Of a stretch of DNA of 61,309 nucleotides, positions 32,243 through 40,648 are shown piece after piece. Origin of the DNA: a virus; IMG/VR virus record IMGVR_UViG_3300034018_000646, positions 1 through 61,309 of that record; one strand, given 5' to 3'. A program made the translations under genes and the position numbers. Every line of letters begins with the position of its first letter. The stretch's first letter is position 1. Below the pieces are notes generated by a model. That model was not told the DNA's origin. It saw nothing but the letters and a program-made list of their open reading frames with translations, and ran no database searches.

Positions 32243-32908
32243 TTAGTAGCCGAAGCCCTCAGCGCGGAACACGATGCCGGTGTTCGTCACGCCAATGCCG
32301 ACGTAGAGCGTCTCGGAGGCGCTCAGGATCAGCGGCGAGGAGTCTGAGTAGCCGAAGTCCGTCGCCGTCTGGCCGGTGGTCTGCGCCACGGTGTAGGCCG
32401 CCATCAGCACCGAGCGGATGAACCGCTTGGTCGTGCCGCCGTCGTTCGAGACGTAAAGTTGAAGTTCCGTCGCCGTGTTGGTGGCGCGGGCGAGGGCCGT
32501 GAGCCTCGTGATCCGCGCCCCGTTGGCCGAGGTGCGGGCCAGTTGCGCCAGACACGCCGTGCCGCCGCCTGTGGCGCCCGAGGTGGCGTTGGAGCCGTGC
32601 GTGACGGTGTAGGCGTCCGCGCCCGTCACGGTGACGGTGTAGGCACCCGAGGGCGTGATGCCGCCGACCGCCGCCGCGCCTGACACCGTGATCTGCATCC
32701 CGGTGAACAGGCCATGGTCGGGAGCCTGCACCGTGACCGTCGGCGAGCCGTTGACCACCGTGAAGGGGTTGGGCGGCAGGAGGTCCTGACGGGCGAGCAG
32801 GACCGTGTTGGTCGGCGTGTCCGTGTAGGTCGAGTTCGCCGTAGTGGCGACCGCCGTGGCGGTGAAGGGCCGCTGCGGCGTGACGATTGAGGTGGGAGTG
32901 ACAGCCAT
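32243..32908 (-). CDS. Tail/fibre-associated beta structural protein
   Basis: A 221-residue, Thr/Ala/Gly-rich protein. VVNGSPTVTVQAPDHGLFTG and SGAYTVTVTGADAYTVTHGS resemble beta-sandwich modules seen in phage fibres; the C-terminal half (LYVSNDGGTTKRFIRSVLMA, YVGIGVTN) is a second beta domain. It lies between two fibre genes, 1-12 bp from each. Probably a fibre connector or base protein; no firm family. Confidence 0.6.
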   Translation of the reverse strand: MAVTPTSIVTPQRPFTATAVATTANSTYTDTPTNTVLLARQDLLPPNPFTVVNGSPTVTVQAPDHGLFTGMQITVSGAAAVGGITPSGAYTVTVTGADAYTVTHGSNATSGATGGGTACLAQLARTSANGARITRLTALARATNTATELQLYVSNDGGTTKRFIRSVLMAAYTVAQTTGQTATDFGYSDSSPLILSASETLYVGIGVTNTGIVFRAEGFGY

Positions 32909-32920
32909 GAGGTTCAGTCC

Positions 32921-34078
32921 TTAGAGAGCGGAGGCCATGGCGACGACCTGCGCCAGTGAGGGTCCAGATGCGGTCGCGGCGATAGTGATGGTGCCGGGAC
33001 CGTTGGTGATGCTGATGCCGGTCCCCGCCGTGAGCGTGGCCTTCGTCAGCGTGTTGCCGGTGTTGTTGCCGATCAGCAGTTGCCCGTTGGTGTAGGACGT
33101 CTGGCCCGTGCCGCCGTTGGCGACGGGCAGCGTGCCGTTTACACCTAGCGACAAGGAGACAGTGTTGTTCTCCCATAGGCTGTTGGTGCTGTTGAACACG
33201 AGGGTCTGGCCGTTAGACGGCGTCTGCGCCGCCACGTCGTGCAACTCGTCCAGTTCGTAGCCGTTCTGCACCTTGACGAACAGTTCGCCCTGCGTCGGGT
33301 GAGCGTGCTCGACCACGGCGACATAGACGAGGTGCGTCGGGGCGTAGGGCTTGGTGGCCGTCAGTGCCCCAGCGGTCGCGCCGCTCAGGTAGAGTTGCTG
33401 GCCGTCCGTGTAGGCCGAGGTGTTCAAGCCCGTCAGGTGGCCGATGACGACCACGTTGCCGTTGGTGTTGTTCGGCAGGTCAGCGGCCATCAGCCCGAGG
33501 GTCTGGGCCGAAGTCGCGTCGGTGTCGGCCCGCGCCAGCGCCACTGTCGGGAGTTGGCCGATGGCGCCGGTGATGTAGACCGCCGAGCCCTTGGTGATGG
33601 TTGAGCCGGTGTTGTTGCGGACCCGCGCGATGACCGTGGCGACCGACGCCACGGCGAGGTCGATGGCCGTGGTGCCTGTGACCGTGACGGTGCCGTCCGC
33701 CGAGGCGACAGTCTGGACAGCGGTGTCGGCCTTCGTGCCCTGCGCCGCCGTGGCGTAGTCCGTGGCGTTGGTCGTCGCTGCGGTGCCAAGGCCGAGGGCC
33801 GTGCGCGCGCCGGAAGCCGTCGTGGCGCCCGTGCCGCCGTTCGCGAGAGCGAGAGTGCCGCCGAGCACGACGGCGCCGTTGGTCGGCGAGGACGGCGTCA
33901 GGCCGGTCGTCCCGCCGCTGAACGACGAGACCGCAGCCCCTGCGATGTTCAGCGTGGAGAACTTCACCTTATAGGTGACGCCGCCGATGATGTACGGCAG
34001 GTAGCCGTTCGCATCGACGCCCATGTACTCCGTGAGTTGGGAGATGCGCGTCGGGATGAGGTTGCTGGGAACGCTCAT
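32921..34078 (-). CDS. Tail fibre protein
   Basis: A 385-residue protein. The N-terminus (SNLIPTRISQLTEYMGVDAN, GYLPYIIGGVTYKVKFSTLN) is a probable tail-attachment region, followed by fibre motifs ANGGTGATTASGARTALG and VANGGTGQTSY and a middle domain (SAVYITGAIGQLPTVALARA, DGQQLYLSGATAG) common in phage fibres. It shares a 43-bp identical DNA stretch with the fibre at 24138-25823. ATGA overlap with the upstream gene. Confidence 0.78.
   Translation of the reverse strand: MSVPSNLIPTRISQLTEYMGVDANGYLPYIIGGVTYKVKFSTLNIAGAAVSSFSGGTTGLTPSSPTNGAVVLGGTLALANGGTGATTASGARTALGLGTAATTNATDYATAAQGTKADTAVQTVASADGTVTVTGTTAIDLAVASVATVIARVRNNTGSTITKGSAVYITGAIGQLPTVALARADTDATSAQTLGLMAADLPNNTNGNVVVIGHLTGLNTSAYTDGQQLYLSGATAGALTATKPYAPTHLVYVAVVEHAHPTQGELFVKVQNGYELDELHDVAAQTPSNGQTLVFNSTNSLWENNTVSLSLGVNGTLPVANGGTGQTSYTNGQLLIGNNTGNTLTKATLTAGTGISITNGPGTITIAATASGPSLAQVVAMASAL
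33798..33840. repeat. 43-bp exact repeat shared with 24733-24775
   Basis: Same sequence and orientation as the copy in the other fibre gene; both encode the NGGTGATTASGARTALG motif region. Confidence 0.8.
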
Positions 34079-34377
34079 GGGAGCAGGAACTCCTCAAAGT
34101 CCTCGGTGACGAGGAAGTAGTCGCCGTCCTCTGCGATCACACCAGCCGGGTTCGTGGCGATGCTCTCGTCGGGTCGCACGAAGCGAAGGGTGATGTCCTC
34201 GGTCTGGCGGGCCGGGAGGCGGTAGGGGTCGAACTCGTCAAGGTCAGCCTTGCAGACCATCAGTCCCGGGAAGTTCGGATCCGATTGCAGGTCGTCGAGC
34301 GAGAACTTGCGGCTGCACCGCGCGCACAGCGCGATGCCGAGGGTCGAGCGTCCGCGGGTGTCGAGGTAGAGCGGCAT
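34075..34377 (-). CDS. Small protein with CxxC motif
   Basis: A 100-residue protein beginning MPLYLDTRGRSTLGIALCAR. CARCSRK (residues 18-24) and VCKADLDEFDPYRLP suggest a small zinc-binding knuckle, a type found among head-tail region phage proteins that recur next to adaptor genes. The C-terminal 30 residues are acidic. The function is unknown. The stop overlaps the fibre gene start (ATGA). Confidence 0.65.
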   Translation of the reverse strand: MPLYLDTRGRSTLGIALCARCSRKFSLDDLQSDPNFPGLMVCKADLDEFDPYRLPARQTEDITLRFVRPDESIATNPAGVIAEDGDYFLVTEDFEEFLLP

Positions 34378-34382
34378 CGAAC

Positions 34383-35369
34383 CTACCTCGTGTACGCGCT
34401 GATGTTGGGTGCCCAGCGGATGGGCGAGTTGTCCCGCTCCTCGCTCCAGGCTTCCGCTTCGGCCTGCGCGGCCTTGGCGTCCAGCAGCGGGATCATGTCG
34501 GCGGGCACTTCGGGGATCTCCGACGCCAGCTTGGCGGCGAGCAGGGCGATCACGGCGTCGAGCCACCGCTGCGGGACCTCGACGTCCTGCGTCATGGTGC
34601 CGACGTCCATGATATGCCGGTGGCGCCAGGCGACGATCTGGTAGACGGTGGAGCCACTATCCGGCACCGGCCACAGGTGCATGACGGGCGCGGGGACCTG
34701 CCGGTCGAACCAGTATTGCAGGGGGCGGAGCGACTTGAACGCCTTGTTGGGCAGGTTCGTGTAGTCGTCCTTGTTCAGCCTGCCGAACGGGATTTCCGTC
34801 GGGTTGTTGCCGAAGTAGACCTGGGTGTAGGACAGCACGCCGGTCGTGGCGCGCACCCGGAAGTAGGGCGCGGAGATGATCTGCGAGACGTCAAACCACG
34901 TCCACTCGCCCGCGCCGGCGGACGGCGTCTCGGTCTGGACGGTGGTCCACGTTGCGCCGTCAACCGACCGCTCCAGGGCGATGGGCGCGGCGGCTGCCGA
35001 CCACAGCACGCCGACGGTGGTGACGGGCGTGTCGGTGCCGAAGCTGGTGCTGTAGGTGGTCGAGGTGACGGTGTTGACGCCGGTCACTTCCTGCAAGACG
35101 CGCAGGTTGACGTTGAGGATGTCGACAGTGCCGGCGGGCAGGGTGACGTCACCGATGCCCTCGTAGAGCGGGACGATGACCTTCTCGACGCACCAGAGCG
35201 GCACACCGCGATTGGCCAGGTTCGAGAGCAGCAGGTAGAGTTGGTCCCGAGCGATGTCGATCTGCTCGCCGGAGACCGTCTCAGGCAGCATCTTCGCTCG
35301 CCGGAAGGCGTTGTCGACAACCTTGCGGGTATCGAACACAGTCTGCGAGATTGTGCCGGAGTAGGCCAT
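34383..35369 (-). CDS. Putative head-tail connector/tail structural protein
   Basis: A 328-residue protein. The N-terminal helical part (TRKVVDNAFRRAKMLPETVS, LYLLLSNLANRGVPLWCVEK) and C-terminal part (LDAVIALLAAKLASEIPEVP) resemble phage adaptor or stopper proteins, with a beta insert (residues about 95-190) between. A candidate promoter and a hairpin lie just upstream. The assignment is by organisation rather than a clear family. Confidence 0.6.
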   Translation of the reverse strand: MAYSGTISQTVFDTRKVVDNAFRRAKMLPETVSGEQIDIARDQLYLLLSNLANRGVPLWCVEKVIVPLYEGIGDVTLPAGTVDILNVNLRVLQEVTGVNTVTSTTYSTSFGTDTPVTTVGVLWSAAAAPIALERSVDGATWTTVQTETPSAGAGEWTWFDVSQIISAPYFRVRATTGVLSYTQVYFGNNPTEIPFGRLNKDDYTNLPNKAFKSLRPLQYWFDRQVPAPVMHLWPVPDSGSTVYQIVAWRHRHIMDVGTMTQDVEVPQRWLDAVIALLAAKLASEIPEVPADMIPLLDAKAAQAEAEAWSEERDNSPIRWAPNISAYTR

Positions 35370-35385
35370 GGCAGGTCCGCTGTTG

Positions 35386-35412
35386 GGGTCAGCAGTCTGC
35401 TATGTGCAGCAG
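35386..35412 (-). promoter_or_regulatory. Hairpin in the leader of the connector gene
   Basis: GTCTGC and GCAGCAGAC (around 35396-35414) can pair across TATGT. It lies between the candidate promoter at 35427-35455 and the ATG at 35369; it could stabilise or regulate the message. Confidence 0.35.
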
Positions 35413-35426
35413 ACCTGTCTGGTGAG

Positions 35427-35455
35427 ATTGTATAGGACTAAGGTCGGCCTAGCAA
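35427..35455 (-). promoter_or_regulatory. Candidate late sigma-70 promoter
   Basis: On the minus strand TTGCTA (35455-35450), a 17-nt spacer and TACAAT (35432-35427) precede the connector gene at 35369. The -35 matches four of six consensus positions and the -10 five of six. It sits in one of the few AT-richer gaps in the late region. Confidence 0.4.
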
Positions 35456-36066
35456 CCGACCTTGCCGCCCATCTGCATCTTGGTCAGAGGCTTGCCCGGG
35501 TGCATCTTGCGCTCGTGCTTGTGGACTGCCTTGCCGGCAGTGGCCTTGTCCTGGGCCATGTCCTTCTTGGCGTAGCCACCCTTGGCGAAGGGGCGCGAGG
35601 TGGGCTCGTCCTTCACCGGGTCGTAGGCGCGCTTCGGAGCCTTCATGCGGTTACGGAGGTTGCGCATCTGGTCCGCAGTCAGCGGGCGCGAGGTGGGCTC
35701 GTCCTTCACCGCGTCGTAGGCTTTGGGCGGGGAAGCCTTGACCGCGCCGCCCTTGGCGTAGCCGACGGTGTCCTTGCGGGCTTTCAGTTGGCCTTTAACG
35801 TAGGCAGGGGACGCTTTGGTGCCGCCGTCGTCGGTGAGAGCCCCTGTGCGCGACAACGCCTTGACCACGGCGTCCGTCGGCTTGACGACCGTCGCCCGCA
35901 TAACGCCCCGCGAGATTTTCCCCGCCGCGCCGCCTTTTTCGCTGGGCGTCATCGAGGACGCCATACGGCTTTTGGAGTAAACATCTTTGCCGCTACGGTA
36001 GCCGGAATCGTAATCGGACGCCTCGGTCTCGTAGACCGTCTTGGTGCTGTTCTTGTAGCCTTTCAT
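35449..36066 (-). CDS. Basic, lysine-rich protein with internal duplication
   Basis: A 205-residue, strongly basic protein. It starts MKGYKNSTKTVYETEASDYD, similar to the next gene upstream (MKGYTDTTRTVYMSE), so the two may be paralogues. It contains two copies of a DEPTSRP block (DAVKDEPTSRPLTADQMRNL and DPVKDEPTSRPFAKGGYAKK) and several GG(Y/A)A-K stretches. A DNA-associated internal protein or capsid-packaged basic protein is possible; not recognised. Confidence 0.6.
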   Translation of the reverse strand: MKGYKNSTKTVYETEASDYDSGYRSGKDVYSKSRMASSMTPSEKGGAAGKISRGVMRATVVKPTDAVVKALSRTGALTDDGGTKASPAYVKGQLKARKDTVGYAKGGAVKASPPKAYDAVKDEPTSRPLTADQMRNLRNRMKAPKRAYDPVKDEPTSRPFAKGGYAKKDMAQDKATAGKAVHKHERKMHPGKPLTKMQMGGKVGC

Positions 36067-36082
36067 GGGATCAGATCCTTGG

Positions 36083-36391
36083 TTAGCAGTCCCACGCCCG
36101 CCTGGCTTTGCGCAGGCGGCTGTTTGGGTCTTTGGCGGCTTCGGGAAACATCTTCGCCTGTCCGGCGGAGCGGGCGCAGTAGGACTTGCGGCGAGCCGCA
36201 TCCTTCTCGGTCTTGGGGTTCGGGGCGGGCGGCTTAAGGCCCGGCTTGCCGGGGTTGGCGCGGTTGTAGGAGGCGCGACCCTTGGCGTTCAGGCCGCCGT
36301 CTGGATCCTTGCCGGCCTTGCGGGTCCACGCCGGGGTCTTGCCGCCCTCTGACATGTAGACCGTGCGCGTGGTGTCCGTGTAGCCCTTCAT
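36083..36391 (-). CDS. Small basic conserved phage protein (DUF6321-like)
   Basis: A 102-residue protein: MKGYTDTTRTVYMSEGGKTP, then DGGLNAKGRASYNRANPGKP and KTEKDAARRKSYCARSAGQA, KMFPEAAKDPNSRLRKARRA. This combination recurs in many marine and freshwater phages (the DUF6321-type domain). Highly basic; probably DNA-binding or capsid-internal. Pairs with the paralogue-like gene downstream. Confidence 0.7.
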   Translation of the reverse strand: MKGYTDTTRTVYMSEGGKTPAWTRKAGKDPDGGLNAKGRASYNRANPGKPGLKPPAPNPKTEKDAARRKSYCARSAGQAKMFPEAAKDPNSRLRKARRAWDC

Positions 36392-36393
36392 CG

Positions 36394-36717
36394 TCAGAAC
36401 TCCGGCATGAGCGGGCCGCCCGAGCGGACCATCGGCTGTTGCATGGCCGACTCCAGCGAGCCCAGCGCGCCCTGCTGCTGGCGCAGGGCGGGGTTCGACG
36501 CAGCGCCGGCGAACGGGGTGCCTTGGGCCTGACCCGGTGGCCCCGCAGCCCCCGGTCCCGAAGGAGCAGCGGGAGACGGGGGCGCACCTGCGGAGGGGAC
36601 AGGCGGGCGGGGAGGCTGTCCGGGCGGCGCAGCTTGCGCTCCGTTGAACAGGCCCAAGGCTTCGTCGATGGCGATCTTGGCCCGCTCCGTCTGCTCTCTG
36701 AGTGACAGGTCGTACAT
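36394..36717 (-). CDS. Pro/Gly/Ala-rich hypothetical structural protein
   Basis: A 107-residue protein: a short helical N-terminus (YDLSLREQTERAKIAIDEAL), a long disordered Pro/Ala/Gly linker (residues 30-75), and a Gln/Met-containing tail (LGSLESAMQQPMVRSGGPLM). It lies between two small late genes with 2-bp gaps. No known domain. Confidence 0.6.
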   Translation of the reverse strand: MYDLSLREQTERAKIAIDEALGLFNGAQAAPPGQPPRPPVPSAGAPPSPAAPSGPGAAGPPGQAQGTPFAGAASNPALRQQQGALGSLESAMQQPMVRSGGPLMPEF

Positions 36718-36719
36718 GG

Positions 36720-37130
36720 TCAGGCCGTGCGCCTCTTGATGTCGTAGGGATACGACAAGGTGGTCGTGGTGAAGATGTCTGTAACATGAGGACCGCTCAC
36801 CGTAAATTGCTCGGTTGGTCCGCCGCCGACAGTTATGCTGATCGTCGCCACGTCCTGCGCCTCGGTGGCGGCCAGGGCTGCGGTGATCGCGGCCCCCAGC
36901 GTGACGCTGAGTGCTGCAACGTCCTGCGCCTCGGTGGCGGCCAGCGTGACAACGGTGCGCACCACCACGTCGACCGCGGCGAGATCCTGCGCCTCAGTGG
37001 CGGCAAGCGATGCAGTGATCGGGGCAGTGAGCGTGACGTTCAGCGCCGCAACGTCTTGCGCCTCGGTGGCGGCAAGCGTGACGGTGATCGTCCCGGCAGC
37101 GCCCTGCGGGGAGAGGAGGGTCAGAAGCAT
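36720..37130 (-). CDS. Repeat protein with four LAATEAQDVA units
   Basis: A 136-residue protein built of four imperfect repeats of 21-23 residues, each starting (V/S/A)LAATEAQD(V/L)A and followed by a beta-like segment (ALNVTLTAPITA). Repeats cover residues about 18-105; the C-terminal 30 residues are different. It is likely an elongated beta structure on the virion. No known family recognised. The stop is 2 bp before the next ATG. Confidence 0.7.
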   Translation of the reverse strand: MLLTLLSPQGAAGTITVTLAATEAQDVAALNVTLTAPITASLAATEAQDLAAVDVVVRTVVTLAATEAQDVAALSVTLGAAITAALAATEAQDVATISITVGGGPTEQFTVSGPHVTDIFTTTTLSYPYDIKRRTA

Positions 37131-37153
37131 GTCACGCCCTCCTGTCTAGGCGC

Positions 37154-37318
37154 TCAGGGCAGAGAGCGGAGTTGGTCCAGGGTCACTTGGGTCTGGAGGA
37201 TTTGGGCATCAAGAGCCACGACGCGGGCAACGTCACCCTGAACCGTGGCGGTCGCCAACATGCCGTTCAGCGTGGCGAGTTGGTTTTGCATCAGGCGGAT
37301 CAAGTCGGGTATTGTCAC
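37154..37318 (-). CDS. Small helical protein coupled to the 536-residue structural gene
   Basis: A 54-residue protein (VTIPDLIRLMQNQLATLNGM... to LDQLRSLP), helical and Gln/Leu-rich, likely coiled coil. It starts with GTG in a GTGA overlap with the upstream structural gene and ends 23 bp before the next gene. It probably assists assembly of the preceding protein; not recognised. Confidence 0.6.
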   Translation of the reverse strand: MTIPDLIRLMQNQLATLNGMLATATVQGDVARVVALDAQILQTQVTLDQLRSLP

Positions 37319-38925
37319 ACCAGCACCACGAGTTCTTGACAGATTTGGGAGGTGTGAGCCTTAAGAAGCAGGACGTCGTAAGTGTCCGTCCCGTCGATGG
37401 CACAGTAAGCCGCCATGCGCCCGCCAACGGCGGCACTGCCCGATTGAACAAAGTCGGTGTTGGTGTAGGGCGTCAGAACCCTGTTCTGCACATCGAAGCG
37501 GAAGAACTGGTTGAGCGCCGACGCCACATAGGCGTTCAGGTAGAACATCCGGCCTTCGTTCTCAAACGGGGCATAGACGCCAGTGGTTCCAGTGCCAATG
37601 GCCGTGCTGTTGCCGTCGTAGGTAATTCCCCCGGTCCACGTTCCGGTGATCGACCCCGCGATGTCCAGAACGTCGAGAGTGACAACCGCGCCGCCTCGGA
37701 AGAAATAGTTGAAGCTGTGGCGAGCGTTTCGGGCCGCATCGGGTTGGATGCCGAAAGACGGAGCCCAGAGCCCTCCGGCGGCTTGGGCCGCAGGGGCGTT
37801 GCCGAAGTAGGTTATGGACCACGCACCCGCCGCAATGCTGTTGGTGCCGTTGTTCACGGTCGCATCGCCGTAGTTGTAGGTATAGACAACGTTGGTGGCG
37901 CTCGACCGCAGCAGCATCAGGTTCGGCAGTTCGATGACGTATTTTGCCGAGGACGAAGGCGTCGTCGTCCAAGCCGTGCCCAGGGTGTAAACCGGAGAGG
38001 CCCCGACAGTGTGCGAAGCGATGATCCGCCGCTGGCCAACCGCCGCCGGGGTCACGGTGTCCTGCACGATCCGGATTTGGAAGTTGCGGTATTCGTTGAC
38101 CGCCACAACCGCGTCGCCGCCCGTCGCCTGCCCGGTGAGGGTCGAAGCGCCCGTTGCCGTCGCCGCAAGTGCGCTCAGGCCGGTGTCATAGGTGAAGGAG
38201 CCCTTCACCATCCCTTCGCCGGGGGCCATGTTGTAGGGCGTGTATTGCTCGTCGAGAACCAGCATCGCACTGTCTGTGGCAATGGTGGCGGGAAGGTTGG
38301 TCGTCGTCAAACTGGCCGAAAGCGTATTCGCGGCGAGCTCAAAGGACCGGAACTGGTTTGCCGCCAAAGCGCCCGCGTTGAGCATATACAGGCGACCGGC
38401 CAGGATTTCATAGCGAGCGCCCGTAGCCGGGGTGAAGGTGAAGGCTGTCTCGACCGTGATGGTCGGGGTCGTGCCGACCGTATTGCCGACGATCCAGCGC
38501 TCCTCCACCTTGCCCGCTGTGGTGTCGGTGATGCGGAGTTTGAAGCCCTTGTCGCCGGAGCCGCCGCGATTGGCCAGCATGTTGAGGCCAACCGCAGTCG
38601 GGAAGGCCGTCGAGATCACGACGCTCGTGGTCGTCGCGCCTGCCGCAATGGTGCCGACCAAGCCGAGAGACGGGGCAAAAGCCGAGGTGGCTCCAGCCGC
38701 AACACTGCCTCCCAGAGCAGGGGAGGTCATCGGCTGCCACGCCTTTGAAATGATGTTGAAGCGGTTCAGGGTCGTCGCGCCGACGATGTCGTAGACGAAG
38801 GGGTTGCGGAGCAGGGTGGACCGCAGGTCCGACGCCATCGAGGACCCGGCAGCGTGAGCATTGGGGCTGGGCTGAACCTGACGCCAGATTTGCGCGTCGA
38901 TGACCTTCTTGAAGGTGTTTGCCAT
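37315..38925 (-). CDS. Large virion structural protein
   Basis: A 536-residue, Thr/Ala/Gly-rich protein with a long series of beta segments. MANTFKKVIDAQIWRQVQPS, MASDLRSTLLRNPFVYDIVG at the N-terminus and YTPYNMAPGEGMVKGSFTYD in the middle are distinctive; the C-terminus ends LKAHTSQICQELVVLV. It lies between small head/decoration-type proteins and tail genes and could be a capsid decoration or outer tail protein. No family was recognised. Confidence 0.6.
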   Translation of the reverse strand: MANTFKKVIDAQIWRQVQPSPNAHAAGSSMASDLRSTLLRNPFVYDIVGATTLNRFNIISKAWQPMTSPALGGSVAAGATSAFAPSLGLVGTIAAGATTTSVVISTAFPTAVGLNMLANRGGSGDKGFKLRITDTTAGKVEERWIVGNTVGTTPTITVETAFTFTPATGARYEILAGRLYMLNAGALAANQFRSFELAANTLSASLTTTNLPATIATDSAMLVLDEQYTPYNMAPGEGMVKGSFTYDTGLSALAATATGASTLTGQATGGDAVVAVNEYRNFQIRIVQDTVTPAAVGQRRIIASHTVGASPVYTLGTAWTTTPSSSAKYVIELPNLMLLRSSATNVVYTYNYGDATVNNGTNSIAAGAWSITYFGNAPAAQAAGGLWAPSFGIQPDAARNARHSFNYFFRGGAVVTLDVLDIAGSITGTWTGGITYDGNSTAIGTGTTGVYAPFENEGRMFYLNAYVASALNQFFRFDVQNRVLTPYTNTDFVQSGSAAVGGRMAAYCAIDGTDTYDVLLLKAHTSQICQELVVLV

Positions 38926-38932
38926 GTGATCC

Positions 38933-39352
38933 TCAGGTGATGCGCGAGCGGACGTTCAGCGCCCAGGCTGCACGGTTTCCGTCGATGATTTGCATTTGGG
39001 CCGGGTAGCCGCCGACCGACGTAATGTTACTGAGGGTGGTTACCGTGTTGACGGTGCTGACGGTCGTCACCGTGCCGACGGTCGTTATGGTGCCGGACTC
39101 CACGAGGACCGTTCCGCGCTGGCGCTGGAGCGACTTGTCGTAGCCCAGAGGGGCCATGAGCATTTGCAGGATGCGAAGCAGGGTGTTGCCCGCGTTTGCG
39201 TCCCTAGACGGCATGGGGTTGGCTTCTGAAACGTCAACCGCCGTCCCGTCCTCGCCTACGCCGATCTTGATGCGTTGATGCAGCACCCCGCCAATGTCGT
39301 CAGCGGCGACCGTTGCGCCTGACCCGGGTGTGTAGCCTACGTTGTCAGCCAT
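38933..39352 (-). CDS. Structural-region hypothetical protein with VSTVNTV repeats
   Basis: A 139-residue protein: MADNVGYTPGSGATVAADDI, a helical middle (LLRILQMLMAPLGYDKSLQR) and a Thr/Val repeat (TITTVGTVTTVSTVNTVTTL) typical of phage fibre or decoration proteins. Similar proteins commonly accompany the gene type found next to it at 37315-38925. Function by context only. Confidence 0.6.
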   Translation of the reverse strand: MADNVGYTPGSGATVAADDIGGVLHQRIKIGVGEDGTAVDVSEANPMPSRDANAGNTLLRILQMLMAPLGYDKSLQRQRGTVLVESGTITTVGTVTTVSTVNTVTTLSNITSVGGYPAQMQIIDGNRAAWALNVRSRIT

Positions 39353-39358
39353 GGCCCC

Positions 39359-39733
39359 TTACCCGTGCGTGATCGTGGCTGCGGTCAGGTCGACGCTCTG
39401 GCCGGAGGTGAACGTCGTGGTGCTGACGATGACATTCGTGCCGCTGGTGCCGACCGTCAGGCCGTCGCAGACCACGGTGCCGGTGGAGTCCTTGAACCGC
39501 GCCAGCGCCGCCGTGCCGTTGTTCGACGCCGTGGTGCTGATCGGCAGGGCGCTGAACGTCAAGACGCCGCTCGACACGGTGCCGCACGGGTCGTCCAGCG
39601 TGACAGTGGCCAGCACGGTCGTGTAGCTGGTGGTGCAGATCTCCAACGTGCCGGGGCCAGCGCCGCCGTCGATGGCGTCGCGCACCGCCGTCATGCGGGT
39701 GTTCTTGACCGCAGTGCTGTAGTTAACCGCCAT
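39359..39733 (-). CDS. Small beta-rich virion protein
   Basis: A 124-residue protein (AVNYSTAVKNTRMTAVRDAI, DGGAGPGTLEICTTSYTTVL, then beta strands). This N-terminal pattern (TRMTAVRDAIDGGAGPGTLE) recurs in phage proteins next to capsid genes, probably decoration or fibre-anchor proteins. The first 10 nt overlap the end of the upstream coiled-coil gene. Confidence 0.65.
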   Translation of the reverse strand: MAVNYSTAVKNTRMTAVRDAIDGGAGPGTLEICTTSYTTVLATVTLDDPCGTVSSGVLTFSALPISTTASNNGTAALARFKDSTGTVVCDGLTVGTSGTNVIVSTTTFTSGQSVDLTAATITHG

Positions 39734-40310
39734 TGGTCACACCCCGCAGAACGGCCAGGAAGTCGCGGCTGGCGGCTTCGAGCGTCGCGGCGGTGGACTC
39801 GGCCTCGGCCTTCTTGGCAAGGGCATCCGCAAGGGCAGCCTGCGCGGCGCCAGACGCCTTCTCGATGTCGCCGACCTCGGCCTTGGCGGCTCGCACCAAT
39901 TCTTGGGCTTCCGCCTTGGCGGCCTTGAGCGCCTTGTCTGCCTCGGCCTTGAGCGCCTTGGCGGCAGCTTCCGCAGCGACCTTGACCTGGCCGGCCTCGG
40001 TGAGCAGCGTGTTGGCCTTGCCGGTCATCTCGTCGGCGGCGACCTTGGCCTTCGTCGTGATGCCCTCGGCTTCCGACTTGGCCTTGGCGACCTTATCCGC
40101 GGCGGCGGAGAGTTTGGCGGAAGCCTGCTCAAACGCCTCGGCTGCGTCACCAGCGATGCCCAGCGCCTGCTTGGCCTTGGTCGCGGCCTCCTCGGCCTGT
40201 CGCAACATGTTGATGCGGTCGGCGAACGCCACCCCGCCCTCGGCAGCCAAAGCCACCTTGGCGGCGAAGTCTGAGGCTCCACCCCCGGCAGACAACCCGT
40301 TGTCCGACAT
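39723..40310 (-). CDS. Ala/Lys/Glu-rich coiled-coil protein
   Basis: A 195-residue protein that is almost entirely helical: AEEAATKAKQALGIAGDAAE, then long heptad-like repeats (KAKSEAEGITTKAKVAADEM, AAKALKAEADKALKAAKAEA). Low-complexity Ala/Lys/Glu composition suggests an extended coiled coil, perhaps a fibre or a scaffold-like head protein. Unrecognised. Confidence 0.65.
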   Translation of the reverse strand: MSDNGLSAGGGASDFAAKVALAAEGGVAFADRINMLRQAEEAATKAKQALGIAGDAAEAFEQASAKLSAAADKVAKAKSEAEGITTKAKVAADEMTGKANTLLTEAGQVKVAAEAAAKALKAEADKALKAAKAEAQELVRAAKAEVGDIEKASGAAQAALADALAKKAEAESTAATLEAASRDFLAVLRGVTNGG

Positions 40311-40321
40311 GTCCTACCCTC

Positions 40322-40648
40322 TTAGTTCGACGCCACGCCCGACTGGACGAGGGTCAGTGATGCTGTGCCGGAACCGGCGGTGACGGTGACGCGGATCCCC
40401 CGGACAGCGAAAGCGTAGTTGCTGACCGCGTTCGCCGAAAGAGAAGCGAGGGTCGTGTGCGAGAACCAGGTGGCCGAGGCGGGGCTGAATGTGGGAGCGA
40501 ACACGTCGTCGAACGTGTGCTCAACCGTGTAGGTGACGGTGCCTGTCACCTTGACCGCGACCCCGATGTTGAAGGGGTTGAGCATGTAGTCAGGGATGAC
40601 AACCGTGCTGCTGCCGACGCCGGTCTGGCTGACTGTCACTGGACGCAT
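40322..40648 (-). CDS. Small beta-rich virion protein
   Basis: A 108-residue protein: MRPVTVSQTGVGSSTVVIPD, YMLNPFNIGVAVKVTGTVTY, and TVEHTFDDVFAPTF. This pattern is found in small capsid-adjacent phage proteins. Its C-terminus is beta-rich (VRGIRVTVTAGSGTASLTLV). Probably a minor head or decoration protein. Confidence 0.65.
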   Translation of the reverse strand: MRPVTVSQTGVGSSTVVIPDYMLNPFNIGVAVKVTGTVTYTVEHTFDDVFAPTFSPASATWFSHTTLASLSANAVSNYAFAVRGIRVTVTAGSGTASLTLVQSGVASN

